From DATFYM01 sp035315065 (GTDB taxonomy: Bacteria > Acidobacteriota > Terriglobia > UBA7540), in the NCBI GenBank assembly GCA_035315065.1, contig DATFYM010000015.1, positions 1 to 64,000 on the forward strand: a stretch of DNA of 64,000 bases, in the 5' to 3' direction. Every line of letters begins with the position of its first letter. Position 1 is the stretch's first letter. The position numbers and the translations under genes were made by a program. Positions 44,046 to 52,800 of this stretch are shown one piece after another. The notes under the pieces were generated by a model that worked only from the letters and a program-made list of their open reading frames with translations, did not search any database and was not told where the DNA came from.

Positions 44046-44612
44046 ATGCCAGACTATTCGGTTTCGCGGAAGAAGTTGTTCGACAGTGAAGATGTCACGG
44101 ACCCGACTTCCGAGGCACACATCATTAAGGACAACATGGCGAAGATCGCCCTGTGTCTCGACCAGCTAGCTAAGGCCGTCATTTCTTTGCGGGAGCAGGC
44201 AGCCAAGACTGACGCTTCTCTGCGCGAGCAGGCAGCCAAGACCGACGCTCAACTGGCCGAAATCAAGTCGCAGTTTGCGGCGATCAAGATCCATACGGAG
44301 TCCTTGCCGAACGCCTTACGCGAGGCCAAGCGCTCGGATGTTGCCGTGCAGAAGAGCATTGCGGATTTTTCAGCCAAGCTTCATGAGGTTGAGTCTCTGC
44401 GCGAGCAGGCGGCCAAAACCGACGCTCAACTGGCCGAAATGGAGTCGCAATTTGCAGTGATCAAAATCCATGCGGAGTCCTTGCCGAACGCCTTACGCGA
44501 GGCCAAGCGTTCGGATGTTGCTGTGCAGAAGACCATTGCGGATTTTTCAGCCAGGCTTTATGAGCTTGAGTCTCGCCTGTCCGGTACCCTGGCGACGGGT
44601 AGCGCAGCATGA
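44046..44612 (+). CDS. Coiled-coil protein with a 59-residue internal duplication
   Basis: The 188-residue protein is helical throughout and rich in Ala, Glu, Lys and Gln. After residues 1-58 a 59-residue unit (SLREQAAKTDAQLAE, SQFAAIKIHTESLPNALREA, KRSDVAVQKSIADFSAKLHE) is repeated almost exactly; the DNA period is 177 bp (44220 and 44397). There is no signal peptide or membrane helix. The heptad pattern points to a long coiled coil, perhaps a scaffold. It is the only plus-strand gene among minus-strand modification genes. The ATG at 44046 is preceded by AAAGGTAG, a weak site. Family not recognised. Confidence 0.72.
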   Translation: MPDYSVSRKKLFDSEDVTDPTSEAHIIKDNMAKIALCLDQLAKAVISLREQAAKTDASLREQAAKTDAQLAEIKSQFAAIKIHTESLPNALREAKRSDVAVQKSIADFSAKLHEVESLREQAAKTDAQLAEMESQFAVIKIHAESLPNALREAKRSDVAVQKTIADFSARLYELESRLSGTLATGSAA

Positions 44613-44996
44613 GGCGAAGATGAGGAAATTATTAGAACGTTAGGAATAGTTAAGAAAGCGGGTTGCCGCAACACATCACCCGTTGGAAGGCCCTTTCAAA
44701 AAGCGCCTCAGACCAGCGCCCACGGCCGGAGTCGCGCATGACCGGTTCGGCAAAGCTCAGCAAGCTCTCGGGGGTCAACTGAAGTTTCGATTCCCCCGGG
44801 GCTACGAGGGGAAAATGCCGGAGCCAGTCAGACACCACCCGCGAGCGGGTGGCTTGATGAGTGGGGTGCCTGCTGCTGGAATCCGCTGCACAGGGACGGC
44901 GCGAAGGTTCGGGTACATCCTCCGGAATCATTCCAGTGCGATCCCCAGCTCTTCAAATAACGTGCACCGGCGCGCAGTACGAAGGTCCACTTCCTG
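44613..44996. other. Gap without a recognisable gene
   Basis: A minus-strand frame (44650-44931) encodes SDWLRHFPLVAPGESKLQLT and ESLLSFAEPVMRDSGRGRWS, which looks protein-like but has no start signal and no family I know. It may be the remains of a gene. Nothing is seen on the plus strand. Confidence 0.4.
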
Positions 44997-46058
44997 CTAC
45001 TGAAGCTGGGGTGTAAGCTTCGCCTGCTGACATTCGTGCTCGAAGCGTTTTCGGGCGCATTCGTACACTAACTGGTCGATCTGCGTCAGCTCCTCAATGC
45101 ATTCGAGTTCCTCCGCTGACAGGTCGGCTCGCTTCAACTGAGACGGCTCGGCCTTGTTAAGGTGATAAGCCTCAGGAGGCGCCGGCACATTGAACATGCG
45201 CGCGAATAGCCTTAGGGTCTGGTGATGAGCCTCGGCGATGCCGACCATGTCCATGTCCGACATGACACGGATGGCTGAGTCCAGCAGGCCGTACTGCTGA
45301 TCCATTGAAAAGAGGACGTCCCCAAAAGCCGCCGACTGGCAAACATAACTCTGTTTTTGGATCCTCCTGTAAAGCATCTGGGCGAACGACAACGAAGCCA
45401 GGTAGCGTGCCTGGGAGTTGTCAAGCCGGCGCCGGAACCTGACGTGATGGCACAACTGCAAGACACTCATGCCCCTGGCATAGCGGTGGAGCGGATGCAC
45501 GGGATCGCGTTTGGCGTGATTGATCTCGGAGATGGTGCGATCGACAGGATCCCGGAGGATGGTGACGATGCGAGGCCACGAAGGCAGGATGATAGGCAAC
45601 AGTCCTCCGAAATGCCCCGACCACACCTTCCAGTTGCCCGCGGCGCCGGAATAACTCTTAACATCAGCCCAATCCCTGAGTGGAGACATATTGGCCTCGC
45701 CGAAGGCGCTGGTCAGAAAGCAATGAAAGCTTGTACCGGAGGTCTTGGGAATGTGAAGAAAATAGATGAGTGGCTTTCCGTCTTCAGGTCCCCATCGATT
45801 GAGTGCGGCTTGAAGCCAATCCGATGATGCCATGGGGTTGGGTGTGTCCGGCTCTCCATTCGGGGCTGGCGAGGACTTCACCTGCTGCCCACCGACCTGT
45901 AGCTCCAAGGCGTGCAAACGTGTGAGAACGGTATTGATCGCCGTTCCATGCAGATTGAGCGTCTCGAGAACCAGGCCTCGATCGAGGGGACTGTCGCCCA
46001 ATGCAGGCTTGGAGCCAGTGGGAGGCACCTGAGGGCGACACTGTTGACTCATTGACAT
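44997..46058 (-). CDS. Sulfotransferase with a shared N-terminal leader
   Basis: The 353-residue protein has a PAPS-dependent sulfotransferase domain. The 5'-phosphosulfate loop is FLHIPKTSGTSFH (100-112) and the 3'-phosphate site ILRDPVDRTISEINHAKRDP (167-186). Such enzymes sulfate sugar hydroxyls. The first 55 residues (MSMSQQCRPQVPPTGSKPAL, DRGLVLETLNLHGTAINTVL) are a separate module that also starts the methyltransferase at 51.6 kb. The ATG at 46058 is chosen because that module and the upstream AAAGGAG are conserved in both genes. Sulfation of a flagellar or surface glycan is the likely use. Confidence 0.87.
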   Translation of the reverse strand: MSMSQQCRPQVPPTGSKPALGDSPLDRGLVLETLNLHGTAINTVLTRLHALELQVGGQQVKSSPAPNGEPDTPNPMASSDWLQAALNRWGPEDGKPLIYFLHIPKTSGTSFHCFLTSAFGEANMSPLRDWADVKSYSGAAGNWKVWSGHFGGLLPIILPSWPRIVTILRDPVDRTISEINHAKRDPVHPLHRYARGMSVLQLCHHVRFRRRLDNSQARYLASLSFAQMLYRRIQKQSYVCQSAAFGDVLFSMDQQYGLLDSAIRVMSDMDMVGIAEAHHQTLRLFARMFNVPAPPEAYHLNKAEPSQLKRADLSAEELECIEELTQIDQLVYECARKRFEHECQQAKLTPQLQ

Positions 46059-46296
46059 GGGTTCGAATCTCCTTTGGAAACTGTCCTGTCCAGACAAAAA
46101 CTCAGAATGCTGGCAGTCGCCTACCAAAACCTCGCCAAGCCCGGATTCTTCTGCCTTACCCATAATCACCTCTGAGGTTGAAGGTCATCACCAGCGGGCC
46201 CCAGTGGACTGCAACTGTAAAGGTCAAATCAGCCACAAAGACACAGAGAACAGAATTACAACGAAGGCCGTCGTCAGTTTCCTGAGGCTCGCCATT

Positions 46297-46350
46297 TTTC
46301 CTCTGCACCTCGGCATCGCATTGCTGGAAGCTCCTCGCGATCATTCCGGA
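46297..46350. repeat. Dispersed repeat copy (GGAAGCTCCTCG)
   Basis: The run CCTCGGCATCGCATTGCTGG followed by AAGCTCCTCGCGATCATTCC matches 55352-55418 (CCTCGGTGTCTCGATACTGG, AAGCTCCTCGCAATCATTCC). Just before it CACAAAGACACAGAGAACAG recalls the GAGGCGCAGAGATACAGAGG at 382-401. Confidence 0.65.
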
Positions 46351-46391
46351 GCTTCCCCGCCCGCCACGCCTATAAAATCCACTGGCAGGAC

Positions 46392-46465
46392 TTGCCCACC
46401 CGGAAAAGCTCGGAGTGCCGGGGGGCCGTTCTCCCCTTATAGGCCTAGCACTTCCGTTACCAACC
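46392..46465. repeat. Dispersed repeat copy (TTGCCCA...CTTCCGTT)
   Basis: TTGCCCACCCGGAAAAGCTC through TATAGGCCTAGCACTTCCGT aligns with 58679-58750 (TTGCCCATCCAGATAAGCCT through TATCGCTGGGACTTCCGT). Both copies have the same orientation and lie in gaps of the modification island. Confidence 0.6.
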
Positions 46466-46659
46466 TTTTCCGGACCGGCCCGAGCCCGAATGTTGACCAT
46501 TGCTGTCGAACCGAAGAAGGGAGCATCGCGACCGCCAAGCTCTGAGCCACGCGGTCGAGCACCAATGACGCGGCGGTAGGGCGGATAGGCGAAGGCTTCG
46601 GCCATCCAATGACGATCTGGAGAGCGGCTTGCGTTTGGCTGAGTGCGTCCGAAATCCCG

Positions 46660-46965
46660 TTACGGCAACAGATTGCTAGCAGTTTTCTGCGGCGCGCTGT
46701 GTCTTTTAAACTCGAAAGACGGCTTGCCTGAGGAAGAGAAAGGCTTCCTGCACCGGCACCGGCCAGCAACACTCCCATCTTCGCCAAGCTTGGCTGTCGC
46801 CAACCTCGAGGGCCAAGACACGGCGAAGGCCCCCTTTCGCTCTGTCAGCATGATCGCAAGCCCGTTCGGCAGTGGCCCAATCGTTCCAAGGTACCGCTGT
46901 TTCGAGACCTTTCGAGGCCTCGCTTAGCAGATCCCAGCCTTCTGGTAGTTCCTTGTTAAGAGGGG
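46660..46965 (-). pseudogene. Decayed WNDWA-type TPR module
   Basis: Three frames carry consecutive parts of one TPR module: EGWDLLSEASKGLETAVPWN and DWATAERACDHADRAKGGLR, then AKMGVLLAGAGAG, then SSLKDTARRRKLLAICC. The order equals that of the intact module in the 47.1-kb gene (RWNDWASAQVRCGRYAEAER, ANLAVLLVQ, LAKLLTLCHHR). At least two frameshifts separate them. The rest of 46170-47148 has no recognisable gene. Confidence 0.6.
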
Positions 46966-47148
46966 CTCCATTCCTTTCTTCGGAGCCAAGAGCTCGCCTC
47001 GGCCCGCAGAGTCTTGCTGGCGAAAAGGGAACCCCCACGTCATGTCAAGCCAAGCCGGAGCACACTCACAAGTTAACAGTACCAGGTAGAAGAATAAGAT
47101 CGCCGGCCTCTTTAGATCGCGGCTTCTATCGCCGCCCCTGATTCACGA

Positions 47149-47520
47149 CTAGTAAGATTTGGGCTGCCGATGGTGGCACAAGGTGAGCAATTTGGCCAGC
47201 GGCCCCGCATCCTGTTCCGTGGCGTTTTCGAGCGCCCGTTCAAGCAAAGGGATAGCCGGCGCGTATTGCTGCGTTTGCACCAGGAGCACAGCCAAATTAG
47301 CCAGCGTGCGCCCTACCAGGTCGCCGAGTTCAAGGGCCCGCCGGTACCCGCGCTCAGCTTCGGCATAACGCCCACAGCGGACTTGGGCTGATGCCCAGTC
47401 GTTCCAACGCTCGCCGCTCTCTTCTTCGCGAACAACCTCCGCCATAAGGCGCACCGCATCCTCAAAGAATCCCTGTTCAAATAAATAAAGCGCATATTGG
47501 TGCTGTTCCTCAAAAGCCAC
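47149..47520 (-). CDS. Small TPR protein (WNDWA module)
   Basis: The 123-residue protein is made of three to four TPR helix pairs: EQHQYALYLFEQGFFEDAVR, RWNDWASAQVRCGRYAEAER, YRRALELGDLVGRTLANLAV, TQQYAPAIPLLERALENA. The module is the same as the N-terminal domain of the sulfotransferase at 49.4 kb, but here it stands alone with no catalytic domain. It probably binds a protein or a partner enzyme. The start is a GTG with GGAGAA upstream. It diverges from the radical SAM gene with about 165 bp between starts. Confidence 0.75.
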   Translation of the reverse strand: MAFEEQHQYALYLFEQGFFEDAVRLMAEVVREEESGERWNDWASAQVRCGRYAEAERGYRRALELGDLVGRTLANLAVLLVQTQQYAPAIPLLERALENATEQDAGPLAKLLTLCHHRQPKSY

Positions 47521-47686
47521 GGATGTTCTCCGGCATGCTTAGGAGCACGTCTTGTACCACGGCGGCGAAGTAGAATTTTAGCAGCAGCTGGCAATTGAAT
47601 TGCAGCAAATGCTCACTGCGGGCCTGGTGTATTGCCAAGCCCGTGCACTTCCACCGCTTTGCGCCCAGTGAGATTTCGGAGGATTA

Positions 47687-49318
47687 ATGAAAGAAGACAA
47701 AGTAGACCGGCTGTACTTGGAAGTTACTTCACACTGTAATATGCATTGCAGTTTTTGCCCGTCGGACGACATCCTTCGAACCAAACAACATATCACTGAA
47801 GAACATGCTCTCAAGTTCATTCAATCTGCTCCTGAAATGGGAACCCACCTGTTGCTGAACGTGCTGGGAGAACCTCTACTGAACAAGAAAGTATTTGATT
47901 ACATCGGCTTGTGCGAAAAGCTCAACTTCCCGGTTCATTTGGTCACTAACATCACGCTGCTCGACGAAGAGCGGCTCCGCAAGCTTTTTTCCTATTCCAA
48001 TCTGACCATCCGACTGAGCCTGCACACCCCTACCGAGAATTCTTTCTTGACCCGCGGTTACGACAAGATCCCCAGCGTCAGCCAGTACCTGGGGATCCTC
48101 TTCAACGCGTTGGAGGCTAAATTCAGGTACCACAGCCATGCGTGTGTTGAGATTCACATAGCAACCGAACTGGCGGACGGTTCGATCCAATCGGATACAG
48201 GGCGCCTCTGGACCCTGTTTTCAGGAGACCAGGAATTCGAAACGGGATGGAATCTGTGCACTGAGAAACTCTCGAAGCTGGCGGAGGAGATCCGGCAAAA
48301 ACATCCCGTCGAGTACCAGGAGGAAGTGCAGCGAGCGAGCGTCCAGCACCAGGGCCGGATCGAAGCCCGGGAGATTGTTTTTAAACCCTCAGACCTTGCC
48401 GCTCCCACCCCGGGGGATTTTGACATGGAGCGATTCTGGTGGATGGCCATGCCCAACGTCTTCGTCCATTTCAAAGCGTTTTCGCTGTGGGGCCGCCACG
48501 AACCCTTGCTCAAGAAGCATGCGGCTCCGGGAACGTTCCTTTTCAACGAAGAAAGGAAAGAACCTTTCATCTGCCCGGCGCCGCTGCACAACTTCGCCGT
48601 CCTTTCCAACGGCGAATACACGCTCTGCTGCCAGGACGTGGAAGGCGAGATGCAGATAGGTAATATTCGGGATATGGAACCGAAGGCGGCGCTGCAGTCA
48701 GCGCGGCGCCGTGAAATCATCGAGAACTCCGCAACCTCGAAAGTTTGCCGGGTTTGCATGGGCCATACGTTCATCCTGGAAACAAAGCCCCTGGCGGCGC
48801 ATTTGCAAACGATCGATAAGTTCGGCTTTGGTTTTCATGCTCCCGAAGCCGATCTGTTTGGGCGCCCCGGGTGCTGGACCGATGGCAATGCCAAAGCCTA
48901 TTTTTATAACCGGTTGGACGCATCCGAAATTCGCGTCGATTTCTATTCACCTCACCGTAGCGAAACAAAGTTCAGGCTGGTTCTCAGCCAGTTCGATCCT
49001 GTCCGGAAGTGCTTCGTGACGGAGCTGAGCCACGACTTCTCGGGCGAGCAAGCAAAGTACTCAAGCTTACTATTGCCTGTGCGGCTTAAGCCGCTATCAT
49101 TCTATCGCCTCAGCCTACTCTCCCCCAGCTTCATACCGGCGTCCCAGAGCAAGGATGCTCGCCCGCTCGGCATCACCATCGCTTCGATGGAGCTTCGTGG
49201 CCAGCCCCTCACAGACATCAGCCATCCCCTTTCAGGGCCGGAAGCCCGGAGCAAGAGCGCTTTACCATTGGCCCAGCCGGGGCCTAAACTCGACGGTTCA
49301 AAGCGGATGGGTCGATAA
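47687..49318 (+). CDS. Radical SAM/SPASM-like enzyme with C-terminal beta domain
   Basis: The 543-residue protein binds a [4Fe-4S] cluster through CX3CX2C (C17, C21, C24 in SHCNMHCSFC). It has the GxP-type loop LLNVLGEPLLNKKV and VTNITLLDEE typical of radical SAM barrels. A SPASM-like cysteine set follows around residues 300-360 (CPAPLHNFAVLSNGEYTLCC and KVCRVCMGHTFILE). The last 150 residues form an unrelated beta-rich domain (RPGCWTDGNAKAYFYNRLDA, EIRVDFYSPHRSETKFRLVL) that might bind a carbohydrate. SPASM enzymes modify peptides or sugars. GGAGG stands four bases from the ATG. Next to sulfotransferases and glycosyltransferases, a role in glycan or flagellin modification is possible. Confidence 0.85.
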   Translation: MKEDKVDRLYLEVTSHCNMHCSFCPSDDILRTKQHITEEHALKFIQSAPEMGTHLLLNVLGEPLLNKKVFDYIGLCEKLNFPVHLVTNITLLDEERLRKLFSYSNLTIRLSLHTPTENSFLTRGYDKIPSVSQYLGILFNALEAKFRYHSHACVEIHIATELADGSIQSDTGRLWTLFSGDQEFETGWNLCTEKLSKLAEEIRQKHPVEYQEEVQRASVQHQGRIEAREIVFKPSDLAAPTPGDFDMERFWWMAMPNVFVHFKAFSLWGRHEPLLKKHAAPGTFLFNEERKEPFICPAPLHNFAVLSNGEYTLCCQDVEGEMQIGNIRDMEPKAALQSARRREIIENSATSKVCRVCMGHTFILETKPLAAHLQTIDKFGFGFHAPEADLFGRPGCWTDGNAKAYFYNRLDASEIRVDFYSPHRSETKFRLVLSQFDPVRKCFVTELSHDFSGEQAKYSSLLLPVRLKPLSFYRLSLLSPSFIPASQSKDARPLGITIASMELRGQPLTDISHPLSGPEARSKSALPLAQPGPKLDGSKRMGR

Positions 49319-49432
49319 CGTAGCGTTGACTTCAGGAAGGCCGCACTCCAACAGGATGACCGGGATGGGGAAACTTCACCGAAGCACGGTTTTGCCTCAA
49401 CAACCAGTCGGCCTGAGGGCCGCCGCTGCGGG

Positions 49433-50605
49433 CTAACTCCAATCCTCCCGATGCTCATATCCCAACTTGAGCAGCAGTGGGTTATACAGCGACTTGAAAT
49501 AGGCAATGTGCTTCTTCGTGAAGTGATTGCGCCAATCGCCGTGGACGCCACGCCGGTAGTGATTGGACATGTCTTCCTGTCCTGGAGAACGTCCTCCGGA
49601 AAGATTCTTGAAGCTATATTTTTCCAAGATGGACGTTAGGACCCCACAGGCGATCTTCCCCTCCATGATGCTGAGGTGCTCCAGCACCTTTTTGAATAGA
49701 TCGAATGGCTTTAAGATCATGTCTTCGAACTTCAGCTCGAGAATTGATGGCTTGGCATCGTAGTCCCACGACAGCATGTGCTGGAGAAAGACCCCGCTGA
49801 ACTCCATTTCTCTCATCAATCCTTCTTCTTTCGATAAAGACTGCAAGTATGGACGGTAAAACCGAAGCCGGGGCCAGCCTTCGTCTGAGTGGGTCTTCAG
49901 GTGTGAGAAATAGCCCGACACCACCACGTCGCGCGGGTCCCGCACCACGTGGAAACCAATCGTGTTGATGGGACGGATGAAGGCGTAATCAGCATTGGTG
50001 TAAGCCCAAAAATCGAAGTGGTGCTGGCGGCGGTAGTTCACGATGTCGCCGCCAAAACAGTGTTCGTAGTGATTTTCGTAAGCCACCAGGTTTACGGCCT
50101 GACAGACGTCCAGCATCACCTTAAGAATCCATGTGGAGCCGCACTTGTGGTGTCCGTAGTAAGCCAGAATGGGGCTGTCCGTCTCCGGCGCAGTTACGCC
50201 CGCTCCCGTCGGCGCCTGGATTGCCTTACCGCTGGCCTCGACTGGCGTCGAACCTCTGCACTGGCGGAGAAGCTTCTCGACGGCGGGCCGCTGACCGTCA
50301 TCAATGCCACACAGGCTGCGCGTCAGAAAAGAGATGGCCTCGATCGTCCGGCTCGACATCGCTAGCAAGACGCCCAGATTCGCGGCGGCCTGCAGGTTCC
50401 AGGGGTCGAGATCGAGCGCGCGGCGGAACCCTCGTTCGGCTTCCACCGAATGACCGCAAAGCTGCGCAGCCGACGCCCAATCATTCCAGCACGCGCTGGT
50501 TTCGTGCTCCTTCAACGCCTGGGCGAAAAGCGCTATCGACTCCTGGACGCGTCCGGCCCGAAACAGACGCAACCCTTCTTGATAACTTTCACCGGCAACC
50601 GCCAT
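49433..50605 (-). CDS. TPR-sulfotransferase fusion
   Basis: The 390-residue protein has an N-terminal TPR module (1-115; ACWNDWASAAQLCGHSVEAE, FRRALDLDPWNLQAAANLGV). After a linker comes a sulfotransferase domain with a 5'-phosphosulfate loop GHHKCGSTWILK (151-162) and a 3'-phosphate site VRDPRDVVVSGYFSH (221-235). The C-terminus (HYRRGVHGDWRNHFTKKHIA) has the family's late conserved GxxGxWxxHF pattern. It transfers sulfate from PAPS, with the TPR perhaps guiding it to a protein-bound glycan. The ATG at 50605 has GGAGG five bases before it; the frame runs 32 codons further without a start signal. Confidence 0.87.
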   Translation of the reverse strand: MAVAGESYQEGLRLFRAGRVQESIALFAQALKEHETSACWNDWASAAQLCGHSVEAERGFRRALDLDPWNLQAAANLGVLLAMSSRTIEAISFLTRSLCGIDDGQRPAVEKLLRQCRGSTPVEASGKAIQAPTGAGVTAPETDSPILAYYGHHKCGSTWILKVMLDVCQAVNLVAYENHYEHCFGGDIVNYRRQHHFDFWAYTNADYAFIRPINTIGFHVVRDPRDVVVSGYFSHLKTHSDEGWPRLRFYRPYLQSLSKEEGLMREMEFSGVFLQHMLSWDYDAKPSILELKFEDMILKPFDLFKKVLEHLSIMEGKIACGVLTSILEKYSFKNLSGGRSPGQEDMSNHYRRGVHGDWRNHFTKKHIAYFKSLYNPLLLKLGYEHREDWS

Positions 50606-51002
50606 GCTACCTCCAGGGGCGATCAGGGGACCGTCTCGTCGATTCCCGCTTTCGCGGGGTGACCCGGAAAGGCTGGGCCGCACGCCAACCTTAGCCGTCA
50701 TTCCCGATTCCCGCGCCGCCCTTTGGTATTCCCCATCACTGCTGTCATTCCCGCGCCATCGCTGTCATTTCGGGCGAAGTGAGGAATCTCGCTCTGAATA
50801 AAATACGCGATTCCTCTCAGTCTCACGAAAGAACCGCGTTGTGGATGGGTCCCTCAGCAACATCTCTTCATCCAGTGCCTCAATGCTGCCGGCGTGACTC
50901 AGGAACATCGGCGCCACGCCCAGATCGCGCGGCCACATTAGGCTCTTGAGGCAAACCCTTCTATGGGGAAACTCTAATCCAGACCTGCCAGCCTCCTTAA
51001 TT

Positions 51003-51210
51003 GTCACCAGATCTCGTTCCTTTGCCGGCCACTTCCATTCGCGTGCAAACGGAGGGCCAATTACGCCCACGCGCCATGAGTTCAATCTGTGGGCCATAGA
51101 CGCCTCAGATGGCAGGCTCAGGACAAATCGGGACCCAAGCTTCAACACAGTAAATGGTGATGGTGCACTAATAAGCACTCTCTCGCGGAAGTGCGATTGC
51201 ACGCAGTCTA
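51003..51210. repeat. Dispersed 210-bp repeat, copy 1
   Basis: This stretch aligns with 56714-56931 in the same orientation, with shared blocks GTCACCAGATCTCG, CCTTTGCCGGCCACTT, GTGCAAACGGAGGGCCAATT, AGATGGCAGGCTCA and GGAAGTGCGATTGCA. Minus-strand frames in both read FAREWKWPAKERDLVTI-like, so it may be the remains of a coding segment. No intact gene is seen between 50606 and 51629. Confidence 0.72.
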
Positions 51211-51629
51211 AGCGAACTCTCATCATTTCTGTAACGGAGATACTTTCACTGGCCAAACTGCCGCCCCGCGTTACTCTGCGTTGCTGCGAGACGGCGCGAG
51301 CCATCGAATCTAGGGTTTTGTTTGCAAAGAGTTCCGCCGCAACTCTCCCTGAAGCCATCTTCCTTCTCCCTCTCTTGAAAGCCCAGCGAAGTACCAACGT
51401 CAGAAAGGCACTTGTGGAACTCATATTGCATCAACACTCCAGGCAGCCACTGCCGATATGGCCGGCGCGGATCATGTGACTAAATCTTAGCCAGCCGAAT
51501 CGATGCGAAAGCGCAAGTCACGGTGATACCAGGGCAGAAGAATTCGGGCGTGGCGAGGTTTGGGCAGGCGACTGCCGGCATTCTGAGCGTTTGTCTGAAC
51601 CGTATCGTTTCCAAAGGAGACTCGAACCC

Positions 51630-52442
51630 ATGTCAGTAAGTCAACAGTGTTGCCGTCAGACGCCTCCCGCCAACTCCAAACCTGCATTCGACGACGGTCC
51701 TCTCGATCAAGGCCTACTTCTAGAGACGCTCAATCTGCACGCCACCGCGATCAGTACCGCATTGAGGCGCCAGCTTGCCTTGGAGGCGCAGTTGAAAGAA
51801 TTGCGCGCGCAACCGTCGGCGCCCCCAGCAGCATCCACGCCTGTTGCCGGCAAGGCAGGGTTTTTCCCGGCCCGCTTCGACGTGGTTCATCAAGCTCCGG
51901 TCCTGATGACCATGACCGAGCGTGTCCTGCTATACGGCCTCGTCGCTGGCCTCCGGCCGCTCAGGTGCCTGGAGATTGGCACGCACAAAGGCGGTTCAGC
52001 CATGATCATCACGGCGGCTCTCGATGATATTGGCGTTGGAAGGCTGGCGTGTGTCGATCCGAACCCGGTGGTCAAACCCGAGCATTGGCAGACGATCGCA
52101 CACCGCGTCACCTTGCAGCAGGGCTGCTCGCCTGACATCCTGCCTGCCGCCTCACAGGCCGTGGGTGGAAAGTTTCACTTTGCCCTCATCGATGGCGACC
52201 ATTCGACGGCAGGAGTGGTTCGGGACATCAAAGGGGTACTCGCTTACCTGGAAGACGACGCCTATCTGCTATTCCACGATGCGCACAACAGGGAGGTTGT
52301 GGCAGGCATCAACGCTGCCCGGAACGATGCTGGAGACTGCCTTGTCAACTGCGGCATGATCTCCACCGAAAAAACCGTCGACCTGGAGCACGATGCTCTC
52401 TGGGGCGGGTTGCAACTCCTGCGCTTCTCGCGCAGAGGGTGA
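51630..52442 (+). CDS. Class I SAM methyltransferase (Methyltransf_24 type) with shared leader
   Basis: The 270-residue protein has the SAM-binding loop CLEIGTHKGGSA (113-124), an acidic strand end ACVDPNP, and the catalytic-region LIDGDHSTAGVVRDIKGVL with LLFHDAHN, as in CmcI-like O-methyltransferases. The first 55 residues (MSVSQQCCRQTPPANSKPAF, DQGLLLETLNLHATAISTAL) equal the leader of the sulfotransferase at 45-46 kb, and so do the 15 bases before the start. The ATG at 51630 is supported by this and by AAAGGAG upstream. It may O-methylate a glycan or a peptide; substrate unknown. Confidence 0.87.
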   Translation: MSVSQQCCRQTPPANSKPAFDDGPLDQGLLLETLNLHATAISTALRRQLALEAQLKELRAQPSAPPAASTPVAGKAGFFPARFDVVHQAPVLMTMTERVLLYGLVAGLRPLRCLEIGTHKGGSAMIITAALDDIGVGRLACVDPNPVVKPEHWQTIAHRVTLQQGCSPDILPAASQAVGGKFHFALIDGDHSTAGVVRDIKGVLAYLEDDAYLLFHDAHNREVVAGINAARNDAGDCLVNCGMISTEKTVDLEHDALWGGLQLLRFSRRG

Positions 52443-52800
52443 CTTTCGCCTCCCACGACGTTTGTGCGCCTGCACAAGAACCCATCAACCGCTGGCGCCG
52501 CTTCTTCACTGCCCAAGCCCCCAACAAGCGCTTCGGGTTCCAACCGAGATCCCGAAAGGGGCGGAGTCAAATCGTCCCACGCCGATCACCCTGTTCCGCG
52601 AGGAGAGGCAATAAACAAGCGGTTGAGCTTTAAGCCCCCCGCCCCAAAACTTGTGATGGACTCCAGCCAGATACTGGCATTAAATCTGAATGTCATCGTC
52701 GGAGAAATGCTAGGGTGATTGGATTCGAGGCCGATGCAAGACCTCGGCGGCCTCGGTGAGAAGGTGGGAGGGTGCGATCACAATGTGATCATTATGGCGC
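52443..52800. other. Gap without a recognisable gene
   Basis: Open frames on both strands are Arg/Pro-rich shadows without start signals. CACAATGTGATCATTATGGC near 52780 contains a small palindrome (ATTGTGATC region) but no clear regulatory site. Confidence 0.45.

Noticed and set aside
44650..44931. 93-codon minus-strand frame
   Set aside because: Protein-like in part but no start signal and no family. It is kept only as a note in the gap entry.
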